Both the position numbers and the translations under genes were made by a program. Positions 12,058 through 26,669 of a stretch of DNA of 64,000 nt are shown piece after piece. Position 1 is the first letter of the stretch. Every line of letters begins with the position of its first letter. Where the stretch lies: NCBI GenBank assembly GCA_003260075.1, contig QLIY01000314.1, positions 43,502 through 107,501 on the forward strand, in the 5' to 3' direction. This DNA is from Phallusia mammillata (taxonomy: Eukaryota; Chordata; Ascidiacea; Phlebobranchia; Ascidiidae). A model generated the notes under the pieces. It searched no databases. It saw only the letters and a program-made list of their open reading frames with translations, and was not told the DNA's origin.

Positions 12058-12445
12058 TACAAAATATTATAGGCTACGTATGTTCTGATCAGTTTATCCA
12101 GCGCTGCGCATTTTGTCAAACAATTCGGGCGTTGTGTCAAGGACCAAATAAGTACCACCTTTTAACAAGTGCTTTTAACGAGTATAGCGAGAAGCTATAA
12201 TGAGCGCTTTCAAATGATTCACCTTTTCGTGGCCGCCTATATGCTTTCAACAGAGCTGCCAAAATGTGTCCAGGTGTATTTAATGATATTATGGAACCGA
12301 ATGACCTTAAAGGAGAACGGTTCAAAGCCAAAGTACAAAAATAAACCTGACATATTTATACCACAAACAATTACAAGGCAAGAAAGAAAACAATATATAG
12401 GTACGGAAATGATCGATCGAACGATTGTGCGGTTGCATAATTCTT

Positions 12446-14990
<2,545 letters not shown>

Positions 14991-15769
14991 ACAAAATTTA
15001 CTTTCTGTTGCCTTTTTTATATTCAAATTATTCAAATATTAACGGAATAATATATAAATCTAAAAATGTTGTATGGAAACTAGTTTATAAAGTAAGTTAC
15101 TATATTCTTGCTTATTCTAACCAATCTTACCATGGTTCTTCTGATTGCCAGCAAAAGGTTGTCGCATATTCGCAATCAGTTAACCAAATAGGACTTACAC
15201 ACACATCATAGCCTTACCTCAAGGTACAAAAGAAGGCATTTAAAATATAAACACTCTATTTCTGGAACATTGTTTTGGCAAGAATCCCACCAAAGACGAC
15301 ACAATGTTGTAGAGCAGCCTCTCAAAGCGGTCGAGGGTTTTCGTCCGCACAGTGCAACTTTGCCACTCACTCTTCGGTTTGTGTAGACAATACACACGAA
15401 ACAAACGGTCTACTCGTATTTTGTTTCAGATTTGTAAGCTGATCTGACCCTAACAGATGTTCTGATTAAAATGTTCCACTCCCAACAAAGTAACACAGAC
15501 GAAATTTAAACTATCTTTGCTATGCAAGTTTGCTAATTATGTTTGTCATTTTCAGCATGCTCTTTGTAACTTACGGGATGGTATGCTAAACATAAATACC
15601 GCAGTACCGCATGGTGTGTGGAATGTGAAATACAAGCCAACAAGGGTAAATGAGTTCAGATTCTAGCGTTAATTCAATTACAAACCATCACCCCAGCCCG
15701 AATAGCCCTAACCGTCAGCGCTTGTGAAAGCCCGCAAAAATCATATTTATCACATAGTATATACTTGTG

Positions 15770-16852
15770 TAGGGTTGCCATTCGTCAGGATTTTCCCTGA
15801 CATGTCAGGGAATTTAGTGTTTAAATCTGCGTCAGGGAGAAATGTTAAAATGTACCTAAAAGTCAGGAATTTAAGAAAAAATACATATATATACTCTATG
15901 AAATTAATGTACCAACGGAGAAAGTTTCTAGTAGTTAGCTACAACCACGTCTATACCATGAAACGTAAAGAGGTAAACTGGCGGCGCGCGGGTTAACGTA
16001 CATGTTACTGTTTGGTGTGTGTGCGCGCGTAACAATACCTGTTTGTTACTAGATGTTTAACAATATGCGTTAAATACACAAATAAAAATCCGCGTCTCAA
16101 GAAAACACAGCATTCGATGCTACATAAGAACGTGGGAAATTTCATTTCCTTTACTGTGTACCTAATATGCAGGGAACTAACTAACAACGAAAAGTCGAAT
16201 GCGTGAGACATAAAAACATTTTTAAAGTGGCATTTTTCTTCAAATTTAAAAAGGTCCTTGTGACTCCCATTTACTAAACAGAAGCCTACGCAGAAAGTAA
16301 TTGACAAGGATCAGAGTATCGTATGTAACGTTTTCTCGTGTCGCCGTCCGTGTGACTTCCGAATATTCTAATTTATTCCGGAATAGAAGTGTTTGGATCG
16401 CAATAATGGTTAACGTAGCGGTTCTCAAACTGGAGTCCGCAGTCCTTTAGGACATTTTGCGGGGATCTCGAAAAGGTGGAAGTAATTCTATATTCTTATT
16501 TGGCGTCAGTTTGTGCAACTGGATAAGTTGTTGTCAAAGTGAAAGTGAGAATCAACCGTCTCCATTGTTAAACAAAAGGCTTTATTGCATGACAACTAAC
16601 AAAAATGCAATTGTTCGCGCACATTTGTAATGTTTTTGTCTTGTAATGTTTTTGTCTTGTCTGTGATGTCAGATTTGGATCATGCGCAATTTTGCATAAC
16701 TAGCTAAAATCCTGCAATCAACTTTCGTTTTTCTGAAATACTCATTCAGACTTACGTTAACACATTTAGACTTAAAGTTTGAGAAAAACTGGGTTCACGC
16801 AACCGAGATAAATTTTGTCAGGGATTGTGTTTCATAAAATATGGCAACCCTA
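15770..16852. mobile_element. hAT-like element with tagggttgccat termini
   Basis: About 1.08 kb bounded by tagggttgccat and atggcaacccta, with near-perfect 8-bp duplications (tacttgtg at 15762-15769, ttcttgtg at 16853-16860). It contains a younger nested H1 MITE at 16416-16791. No transposase is visible. Confidence 0.75.
16416..16791. mobile_element. H1 hAT-type MITE nested in another element
   Basis: Left end tagcggttctcaaactgg; right end ...gtttgagaaaaactg. Near-matching 8-bp duplications ggttaacg and ggttcacg. Interior matches the 11392-11802 copy. It lies inside the 15770-16852 element and so inserted later. Confidence 0.75.
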
Positions 16853-16859
16853 TTCTTGT

Positions 16860-17323
16860 GTCCATTGAAACTGCTTACCATGTAGGCTAATAACATATGT
16901 TGTATACAATGCTGTATCATGCGGTATTTAGTACCACCGCTTCATACGGATAGGTATGACCTTTATATGTTTTTGGTTCATTCTGTGAAGATATATAACT
17001 TTCGTTTCAGCACATTACTTTTGCATTCCTTCTGCTATATAGTAAGTGAAAAGTAGTATCGCAAGTTAATATAATCTTTGGGCATTCATTGGACATGCAA
17101 TTAATGACATCCTGTTCTTTATTTGAAACTACACAACGAGTATTTTGATTGCAAAACAACTTGTTGAACTTAAAGAAAGGACAGAGGTGTGAAAAATTTC
17201 TCAAAACAAAAATGTTTTTGGGAATAACACTGTGAATAACATTTACATTATAACGATACTTATAGTTGTTTGTAATTACTGCAGGCTATTTATATTTTTG
17301 TATTTACATGCAATTGTTTAGGG
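16860..17323. other. Intergenic, no feature seen
   Basis: AT-rich sequence between the 15770-16852 element and the MITE at 17324. I looked on the minus strand for a MOSC domain continuing the neighbouring NifS-like gene and found none. Confidence 0.5.
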
Positions 17324-17535
17324 CAGTGGTTCTCAAACTTTTTTTGTTGCGACGCCCCTGGAAAAGTTTTCTGGTCTTGCGACGCACCAGCAAACAAAAG
17401 TTAGTGAGAAAACTTATCATTAAAGTTGTGTTTATCGATACAACCACCAAAAGCCACGAAACGGAACTATTCTGCGACGCCCGAAAATTGAAACGACGCA
17501 CCGGGGCGTCGCGACGCACAGTTTGAGAACTACTG
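17324..17535. mobile_element. hAT-type MITE abutting the stop of the NifS-like gene
   Basis: 212 bp. Ends cagtggttctcaaac and gtttgagaactactg. Perfect 8-bp duplication gtttaggg at 17316-17323 and 17536-17543. The right-hand duplication contains the stop codon of the minus-strand NifS-like gene (17538-17540), so the element sits in its immediate 3' UTR. A related copy is at 28624-28875. Confidence 0.9.
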
Positions 17536-17537
17536 GT

Positions 17538-20500
17538 TTAGGGCGAAACAAAATTTTTGCTTAGGAACCGAACAAATGCTTTCACGTCGTCTCGTGTAGA
17601 CATATAACCGAGAGAAATGCGCAGCGCTCCGACCGGCAATCCACCAACCAAATCCACTTCACCGCATTTATACCCCAGCTAAATAACAAATTCCGATTTT
17701 AAAACTGATTCGATAATAAAAAGTACAATCTCATTACCTACCCTGTACATTTCGATCATCTTTTCTTCTCCCATGTTTAACATTCTATTGCACGATCCGT
17801 AGTTGCAGAAACATCCGCCACGCAAATGTATGCCATCCAAAGCGGCCATTGTTAGCACAGAAATAAAACCCACGTAACTAAAAATACTTTGTGTTAATTT
17901 TTTGCTCCATACATTAATCCAAACTAACCTTCCATTATCTTTTAAGATATTAAACGGAACCACAGCTCCTTGTTCGTCAGATTTGTCGTAGTTACTGTAT
18001 TTGTAGATTTCGCAAACTTTCTTCCCGTTTCCATGAGTAAGTTGCTGCATTTCACCGAGCATTCTTAATTTTTCACAAATTAGAATCAGAAAGCAACAAC
18101 TGTAATAAGAAAAACAAAAACCACACGATGTACCTTTTAACCAGAGAGAAAACGTGATCAGAAATGTTTTGCATTGACCCGGTAATTCGTTCCAATGTTT
18201 GAAATCCATACTTCAGAGCCAGAATATCTAGAAATCCAATGGTACCTTCTTCGAATCTACGAAAATACAGTGTTTGGTCAATTAAAATAATATCGTCAAC
18301 AAAATTTCTTTTGGGTTGTCTGTTAAAATACATTGCATTGCATTGCTTTGTAGCGCTATTTCCCATGACTTAAAACTGCTGCATAACTATTCCAGCATCG
18401 ACTGATGACAATGTTGTGTTTGTTTGTGACGTGAAAATTAGTTAGTGATTACACAGGATGTTTCAAAACTAATTAATGCTTAGAACCAGGTAGATTGAAA
18501 TTGTTGTTTATCAAGTCAAAACAAAAATTTACCAAAACTGATATGGAAACAGGCAATTTTTATGAAACTTGTATCCTTCGAAAAGATAACCCGAAAAATG
18601 AAACTTTACGAAATATGAAACCAATAATTAGTCACGGGTCCTTGAATTCACAACTAATTCAGAAACAGTTTTGGTCGCTTTAACACTGTTAGAGAACCAC
18701 TAGCTAGTTTACCTCTCATGTAGATTTGATTTCATGGCAACAAAACTGTGTGATGCCACGTACATATCAGTTGTGCCTCCTCCAAAATAACTCTTTTTAT
18801 TGAGGACACTTTCGGCTTCTTTGCGAACCAGAAGGGCTCCTGTACCTAAAAGCATTTTTTACTGGTGATATGCTGGTGCAGTGGTCGGCAACCACCGGTT
18901 CGGTCTTTAAGTTTGTTACCGTGCCGCAGACTTTTTCAGGTTAAATGCTTTAAAGAATTATGTAATGCCATCCTTGAATACGGCCGCGTTGGCAAGTCCA
19001 AATATATACCCTGGGGTGCCATACCGTCCTTTTTTCTAAGATTTGTCCTTATTTTGACTTCCGTCCTTACTTGGTCTTATTTTCAACATTTACAAGTCAA
19101 AGTCCTGCTACAGGTAAAAGTAAACCTAGACCTGAACTGTCGTGAGATGCACGAAGTATTTTCTACGAACAAGAGTTACTGAAACATATTGTTTCTGGCA
19201 AAAAATATGGCATGTGATATGTCATGGCTCGTATAAATTCAAAGATTTATTCAAAATGTTTGTTTCGTTCCGTATGAAAACTTAGTTTTTCGGTTATGCT
19301 TATTTTAGGCCCCGTGTCGATGGCAACCCTGTATATACCTTATGTTAGGCCTACCATACGTCCTCTTTTTGGAGGACATGTTCTCCTTTTTAACAAAAAC
19401 CAAGTTGTCCTCCGAGGACAAGAAAAAGTGCCTAAATGTCCTCCTTTTTAAAGAATTTCTCTTTTATTATATACATATGTATACATCTTCAGCCTCTTTT
19501 AACAAGTTTTACATTTTTAAAATTACAAGCTTATTTTAGTGTTTTGTGAAACAAACTATATCGTCTAATTCCTAAAGCTTTTATTTTTAGGGGTGGGGGG
19601 CTTAAGTTCTTTTCAACAATGTGCCCTCCTTTTGGGGGATGGAAATATCGTAGGCCTACCTTATGTAAACTGTAATAAACTTTGCTACAAATTGCTGAAA
19701 ATTTGTTTTTTTTAGGGCGGTCCGTGGTAACTATTTAGTACTGAAACGGTCCGCTGTACAAAAAACGTTGCCGACCCTTGGCTAGTGAAAATAAACCAGG
19801 AGTGCACAACTTGTGGCTGTGCTTACGAGTTTGTGTGGCCGAGAACATGTTTATTAAAATATATGTACTGGCGGCGGTGACGTAAACAAAACTTTTTGGC
19901 TAAATATTTGGACTTTCAAACTGCTCTAAACAGATTTTGTAAGACTGAGTATTACCAGCCTTGTAGCTATATTGCGTAAGACTTTTTTTGCAAACCTATT
20001 GTGAGCAAACAATGCGATAAACATGAACGACAAGCGTCACAATACAGATTATGATGTCATGAGCAGGTTAAACTGGTCGTCAGACTATTCAGCTCAATCT
20101 GGGCATCAAGTTAGAAATTATTCTGGGCTTAAATTAGGCGCTATTAGATTGTATTTATATATGATATAAATATATTTCTTTACAATAGCTATTTTAAAAC
20201 AAAACCAAGCAAGCAATTGACGCCAGTTGGTGAAATAAGGATGTGGGATGCGAAAAGGTTTTGCACCCCTGGAATAAACCTTTGTGAACTGTAGATGCTG
20301 GGCCTCACAGTTCGTAAGTTTAATTTTATTATTCATTAAAAGTAACACAATGTATGGGTTTTTACTTTTAGTTGAAATATATTTGGTTATGAATTATTTT
20401 TTGTCAAATTTATTCGCAGCAGTAAACTACTTTGTGTACATCACAAAGATAAACAGTACAAACGTGTCTAACCTGTTGGAAGTCCAAACATTTTGTAGAA

Positions 20501-22744
20501 AGACATGCACACAAAATCTGCGCTGTGTTTTTTCAGGTCCAGTGGTGATGTCGGTACGAAAGCTGCGGCGTCCAATACTACGTACCATTTCTGGCAAGTG
20601 TCTTCATTATCATCCTCGTTTTCAATGTCTATTAAATATAACACCAGACAAATAAACACAACAAATGTTTTGTATGGTGTCTTCAATAAATATACTTGAG
20701 TTTGATGACCAACTTATTCCATTGTCCTGCACTTCACTTATCCAGTCTAGCGAATATTTTCGTCCACTAAAGTTGCTTTGAGCGGGAAATGCAAACAAGT
20801 TTGGAACCTGATTATTGCTGCATAAATATAATTATAATCAGTCAAACATGTGCTAAAAAACTCACATTACTTTGCGGCCAAATTCGATAACATCGTATAA
20901 CGTGGAGTTTTACTCAAAACTTGAAAGAAGAAAAAGTTGGGTTAATCGAGATGCACCGAACAGATGTCATTAGGTTTATTTGTATAAAATGCTTGAGTCA
21001 ACATTTATTTTAAATTAAGCCATCCAAGTTTGCTTTTAAACAAGTTTTTTTCACGCAATGTTGTCACCTGTCTGTTCCAGTTCTTGTCATTTTCTTAACC
21101 ACGTTGCGTTCATATTCTTTGAGTTCGTTCATTTCGGTTTTATCTCTACATGAGCATGTGTACATTAAAATTATATGTGTCGCATACCAGTCGCGGTATT
21201 TATAAAACCGATAAAACAGCTTACCTAGGAAGTTGCAAACAAACAGCTGATGCGCCACTTTTCGTTGCAGCCTCCCTTATTCCCACAACTGAAGTGTGGT
21301 TGTCTTCCAAATAGGCATAACAAGACATTCCTGCTCAAACACAAAACTTTACGTATTAATGCATGTATATCTTGTGATCAATTTATATTTGTTGGACTAC
21401 CAGATATCCAGTTGAAACTTTGGGCCAACATTTTTAGGCTTGCTGTAGTTCCAGAAGTAAAAATTACATCGTAATCATCTTCGGTTACGTTGAAATGTTT
21501 TAAAACCATCTGGCGCACCTATGAAAAAATAGATACTGTAACAGCGTGAATGTAAGAAATACGGCATCCAAATGGGCGTGCTTGTTTGTTTTTTTTGCAG
21601 AATTTCGTTGCGCATGCCATAGCGATACGCCTCAAGCTGCTAGAAACGATTTAAACAACATCATCGTTACAGTGTCAGTTTCGTTTTGACCATTGCCTAA
21701 TTTGGTTGTAGATTTGTATCATTTGTATCAACAAAATAATTAATCGATTTGGTTGCGCAATCCATCAATACCTCTGTCACTATTCGTTTCATGCGGTCAC
21801 TACTTGGATTTCCACTGTGCGGATTTCCAAGCAATTGTTGCTGCAAACTCTTTGACAAATCTTTCACTTGTTGCTCAGAGTAAAGTGATGCGCCCGTGAA
21901 ATCCAAGTAAACTTGATCTGGTTAACAAAGAGATATTTAACTCATTCATATGGGTGTATACGATTTGAAAAAGTTTTTTGTTTTTTGCGTAATTTTTTTA
22001 ACCTCGGGGGTTAGATACGCTAAAATCAAAATATAATATGCTAAATCAGCGGTTCTCAAACTGGGGTCCGCGGTCCTTTGGAGGTCAGTGAGGCAATTTT
22101 GGGGGACATCGAAAAGGTTGAAGGACCGCGAGCCCTCGAAATAATGACAAAGGGACCGTTTTGAAAATATAATGAAAAAGTTTGAGAACCCAAGTAACTC
22201 ATTCAAAGATGAACAAAAAAAAATAAAAGCCAATGGTTTTGCAATAATTTTCACAAAACTCCCGTCGACTCTTCCATTATGTCCATTGCAAAAGTCAAAC
22301 AACGATTTTTTATTTGATAGCTGACAAAACATCAAGAAATGAAGACGCTACAAAGATTCGTAAAATAAGGTTATAATAATCGCTTCTTCTTTTCAAAATA
22401 AAATTTCCATTTTTTATTATTGTGAAATAGTAGTGACAAAAATACAGATCCTTATTGATTCGAATCCGTTAAATTTAAGGAATTAAAAGATAAAAAAAAA
22501 ATCACCTAATGATACACGAAAAAGCTTAGCAAAACATATAATTGCAAGATATTAAACTTAAAACACAAAGCACCTTTAATGCGCACAAATTCTCGTTTTC
22601 TAATCTTTTTGAGATTTTTTGGATACATCGTCCTTGAATTTTTCAACGAACAGCGCTTACTGCTTCTAAGGTCAATTGTTTTCTGCAAATAAAAGCACTG
22701 CGGCTATTGTTAGTCGTTTTCATCACAATCGCTATACTTACCAT
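17538..22744 (-). CDS. Molybdenum cofactor sulfurase-like NifS protein lacking the MOSC domain
   Basis: PLP-dependent cysteine-desulfurase-like protein, closest by eye to the N-terminal half of MOCOS, which sulfurates the Moco of xanthine dehydrogenase and aldehyde oxidase. Exons: 22744-22742 (ATG abutting gtaagt), 22682-22574, 21917-21772, 21518-21401, 21330-21225, 21145-21068, 20817-20714, 20628-20473, 18845-18713, 18256-18134, 18063-17929, 17877-17742 and 17678-17538 (TAA). All phases agree and give 495 residues; an internal Met at 22628 is an alternative start. Landmarks in order: [24 protein letters not shown] (cofactor phosphate-binding type), [50 protein letters not shown] (expected PLP lysine), [30 protein letters not shown] (expected catalytic Cys loop), [13 protein letters not shown]. 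Vertebrate MOCOS has about 400 further residues with MOSC; here the frame stops after FLSKNFVSP. Introns are loaded with hAT MITEs. Confidence 0.92.
19011..19331. mobile_element. Nested MITE with perfect 8-bp duplication
   Basis: Left end ctggggtgccat, right end atggcaaccctg, flanked by tatatacc at 19003-19010 and 19332-19339. The ends resemble those of the 15770-16852 element. Confidence 0.8.
19345..19660. mobile_element. Nested MITE with ttaggcctac-type ends
   Basis: Left end gttaggcctaccat and right end atcgtaggcctacc are near-perfect inverted repeats. Interior has repeated gtcctc/gaggac phrases. A clean target duplication could not be delimited. Confidence 0.6.
19797..20271. mobile_element. 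hAT-type MITE in intron
   Basis: Ends caggagtgcacaactt and aaggttttgcacccctg. Flanks aaataaac (19789-19796) and gaataaac (20272-20279) match at 7 of 8 bases. No coding content. Confidence 0.8.
22047..22192. mobile_element. Short H1 hAT MITE copy, internally deleted
   Basis: Begins cagcggttctcaaactgggg, ends about aaaaagtttgagaaccc. It shares the ggtccgcggtcc and gggaccgttttg interior with the 11392 copy but is only about 146 bp. No clear target duplication. Confidence 0.65.
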
Positions 22745-23643
22745 GTTGTTTCCGGACGACGGACAGACGAAGTAATTGTGCGCATAAAATAAAACTTTGA
22801 TAATTGTGAACAAGTGCAAGTCATAATTCCGCCTGCTTTCAGTTTTGAAAACAAGGGGGCGTGTCCAGTAACACGCCATGCACTGTGACATGACAATCGT
22901 GATGTCGCAGAATTGGTACTTAAAATGTGCGATTCGGAATTCCAAATTATTTGCACATTTAAAGTATTCATTTAATGAATTCCTTTTGGTTTCAGACAAC
23001 TCGTTAAATAAGACTGTTATAAACAAATCCTATAAACAGCTAATATATGTACTTTATTATTCTGATGCGACATATTTGAAATGTCAACATTAGCTACACA
23101 ATACACATGTTTAATGAAGTTTACGTACGTTTTTCTCGCACAACGTACGTTGTTGCGCAACTATCCATGGCTTAGTGATTGGTTTGAGGTCGCAATTGCG
23201 CTGCTGGTTTCTTCCAATCTGGAAACAAACCCATCTCATATCAAAAGACGTTATAAGGTCGTTGTTACGATATCTGGAAATTATTTTTGCTCGACATGTG
23301 CGGGGGCCAACACCAAATCGACAATCGACGTTTTTTGTAGCAACAAAACTTAAATCAATCGAATAATCGAAGCATTGTAGATCTTGCAGGTCAACTTATG
23401 GACACCAAATCAACTCAATTAACCACACCAAATGTACTTTCAGTTTATAATTTGCACCACTACAGTTTGCAGTGCGACCATAGACATCAAAAAGGATGAG
23501 CAACGCGCTTTATTGACATCACAGTGCACACCAAACAAATAAAATCGAAGTTAAGTGCAATGTAAAATTGTTATCTGTGAAACTACAAGTCGTGAAACTG
23601 CGTGAAAATAAATTAGGCTGAATGAAAATAATGCACAAAACTG
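22745..23643. other. Intergenic, no gene recognised
   Basis: Upstream of the NifS-like gene; presumably holds its promoter and 5' UTR. Open frames on both strands here show no domain and no convincing splice structure. Confidence 0.5.
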
Positions 23644-26600
23644 CTAATACCCGGGAAAAGAAATTTCAGAAGTGTGAACAAATATAGGTTTGTCGCCGCT
23701 TCTTTTCATGTTTCCATTTCCGCTGTGTTCTCGTCTAAACAAATAGTAGGGGAGGGTGGTTTGTGGTGAAGAATCGGGTATCATATGCTTCTGAATTTCC
23801 CGAAAAAATGAGCTCTCACTGTGGCTGTGTGGGGGATAATCTCTGTTAGACATTTTTAACGACGAATGTCTCCCGTTTTTTATTGCTGGCGGACCAGCAA
23901 CATCGCCGCTAAGATAGTACGGCATGTTTCTTTCGTACATTCTGGAAGCAGCATTGGATGAGTGCAAGCTTTGATTCATCACCTAAAAATAGGGTTTAAC
24001 ATTACTCACATAAAATAGATTGTTTTTTGATATCTTTCAAACACGAAAAACATGTTATAGGCCCAATTATGCGTTTATATTTAATAACAAGGGGGCAACA
24101 CAATCGTTTAAAATCTAAAATCGTTGCACGTAATCTGTACACAACTACTCACTTGTGTGTAACTGGGCTTGTAGACGTTAGGAGGATACGGAGACATTCT
24201 TTGGGGCGAATCAGAGGAGAACCTAACACTGGAAACACCGCTGTCCGACTCAAAATTTTTTCTCGTGTCTTCAATTTCCGGTGACTGAGGACTTTCAATG
24301 GAACGAACTTTTAACTTGTCATAGGAGCCGCGACTCATCAACATCGGTTGCTCGGTAATCTTAAAACTTTTGTTGGCTTGAACCATGGTCTTCACCTGTC
24401 CCTCATCGAACTCCTTAAAATACGACACTTGCTAATTTTGCTATGCAAAGCAATACAAAACGAATTTGTTTTAATGTTAAAAGGCACAAGAAAGTCTCAT
24501 TAAAACAGTTAAACCAGGGTCTAAACAAAACCTTTATTCAACTAACTTATAAAACATTAAAACCAATGGACAATGAAATCCTTGGCAAAAACTCAGTATA
24601 GTTACTTTCAGGTAAGGAATAGTTCCTTCTCTAAATGATATCATATTCCTTCACCTGAACCTGACTGATTATGTTTAACGATTAATTTTGACGTCCATTG
24701 GTTTTAATGTTTTATAGTTGAATTAATCGTGAGATTCAGGCCCTGTTGTTGTTGTTGGTTTTGATCTATTACTGAAACTTTTGAATGTCGCATTACAAAT
24801 GAAACCAAAATTTTTGTTTAAAACTAACCTGTAAAAGACACATTTCAAGTGGCTCATTTCCGTTTTTGTCTTCAGAGTTGTCTTTAATTGTTACAGCACT
24901 TGCAAATTGCACATTCGTCTTTTCCAGTTCGGCCAACTCACTGGTGGCTACAGCTGTGCTTCGTCCGGTCTATATGTATATCATGGAAACACGGTTATTT
25001 GTTTAAAAAAAAACGGTTTGCAAGGATATCAAAACGTACGTACCGTTGCAGGATTAAACGTAGTTTCTGACTTGGACAGCACTCCCACAGGTGAACATTG
25101 AGTCATGATCGTTCTGCATTTTACTTGTGGTCTGTAAAAAATGCGATCCATTAATTAGAGCAGAACTTTTATTTTCGCATCACCAAAAGTGGTCTGTCAG
25201 CAGTTCAACATAAAACTTACCGACTGGTAATTTGTGTTCCTTTGTTATTGTCAGGAACTGTTTGCACCGATTTATCATTGCTTAGTTTCTGTTTTCTTAG
25301 AGCCTAAACAAGAAAAATATGATAGTGTTAACAAGTTATATTAGCATGCCTTTAAACTACGACCTAGTTTGAAGTTTGTGTATATCCCTCGACCTGCAGT
25401 AATATCAAGCTCTCGCCTTGCCAGGCTAAATAATTATTTAATACCTTCGGACGAGGTTTCGGAAACAAGTAGTTTATACTTTATGCTCGCATCGTTTCAC
25501 GAGTTTATTTCGTGTCAAAACAATAATAGTAACCTTGTAAAAAACGGAAAAGGCATGCATGCTTATGATGATATAACACGATGACTGAAATCCACATGTC
25601 ACTACAGTAAAACAACTAAAGCAAAACAGCTTTCTAATCACCGAAAAGACCAGCACCGTATAACACACCCAGTCATGGCCTTTGTGAATTAAACCGCGAA
25701 TCAATCACATATTCGACCTCTCAGGAATGTATTGTCTAGGAATGGTGTCTTTAAATGTTTACATGACAGAAAACGTTTAAACACGTATTAATTACCGTAG
25801 CCGATCGTGCCAAATTTTCAGCAACAAACAAAGAACACCATAATTCATTTTCACTAATTTCACGTCATTTTAGGAAAAACGTACTTCACATTTTTATTGA
25901 AGCTAAACGCTTCAATCACTATGCTTGTAATAACTCACCGCATAACGTTTCTTGATTTGAGCTAGCTCAGTGGAAAGTGTTGCCGACCTAAAAGTTTACA
26001 TTTTTATTTTTGTGGTCTCTTGATATCACCTAGCGAAAACTATTTGTCTGCCACATAGACTTATGAACCAAGACATAGTTGGTTGTCCATTCTGAGCAAT
26101 TCTTACATGACAGTCATTTAAAAAGAAAATTCTTGCTCACGTTCTGTACAATTATTGGGTATGTACTGACTTAGTCTTTTCTTGTTGCAGTTGTTGCTTA
26201 GCGACGCTCAGTTTTCTTTCAGAAAGTTGTTGTTTGTTGCGCAAAACGTCCACCACCGACTTCTACACACGGAATATGAAATATTAATGTCAGGCTTTCG
26301 GAAATATTAAGAACATCTTGTGCTTACCCAAACTTGGCTAAAGGTAATGAATGTGCTGCATTTAACAAAACTTTAGAGTACAAAGTTTTCATACCTTTCC
26401 TTGGTCGCCTTCTGGGTAAAGTTCTTGAGACACTTTTTTCAATTTCTTTTTTAAGATTTCTATTTCGTTGTTTTTGTACGACAGTTCCAACTCCAACTGA
26501 TAAAATTTTGTTCCCCAATCAACAAATTGTCCAGTAGCCACTCGAGTTTTGGGGTTACAATCGGGTTGAACTTTGTTTTCATACATCACTTCGATTCGGG

Positions 26601-26660
26601 AGGAAATTGGTACAGAATCCAATTGCTTCATGGCAACTTCTTGCAAGTTTAACGAGTTGT
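23644..26660 (-). CDS. Unrecognised coiled-coil protein with disordered Ser/Pro-rich tail
   Basis: Eight minus-strand exons that splice in phase: 26660-26395, 26262-26171, 25987-25939, 25303-25221, 25131-25044, 24969-24829, 24431-24153 and 23982-23644 (TAG). The first encodes a coiled coil (FYQLELELSYKNNEIEILKK); the next two continue it (KSVVDVLRNKQQLSERKLSV, SATLSTELAQIKKRYA). The remainder is low-complexity, rich in Ser, Pro and charged residues (SIESPQSPEIEDTRKNFESD, MSNRDYPPHSHSESS). The 5' end is uncertain: exon 26660 needs one carried-in base, while the nearest upstream candidate exon (27831 or 27903 to 27686) ends in phase 2, so an exon is unlocated. The architecture suggests a cytoskeletal or centrosomal scaffold, but that is only an inference; I recognise no family. 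Confidence 0.75.
24537..24722. repeat. Short inverted-repeat element (MITE-like)
   Basis: About 186 bp. The left arm (ttcaactaacttataaaaca, then ttaaaaccaatgga) is the near-perfect reverse complement of the right arm (tccattggttttaatg, then ttttatagttgaa). It lies in an intron of the coiled-coil gene. It has no hAT-type ends, so a different MITE family is likely. Confidence 0.7.
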
Positions 26661-26669
26661 CTAAAAAGG

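Larger units (their letters stand above)
18879..19779. mobile_element. hAT-like element with two nested elements
   Basis: Ends cagtggtcggcaacc and gttgccgaccctt(g) at about 19779. Flanks tgctggtg and ggctagtg are an imperfect 8-bp duplication. Two other elements lie inside (19011-19331 and about 19345-19660). It sits in an intron of the NifS-like gene. Confidence 0.7.
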
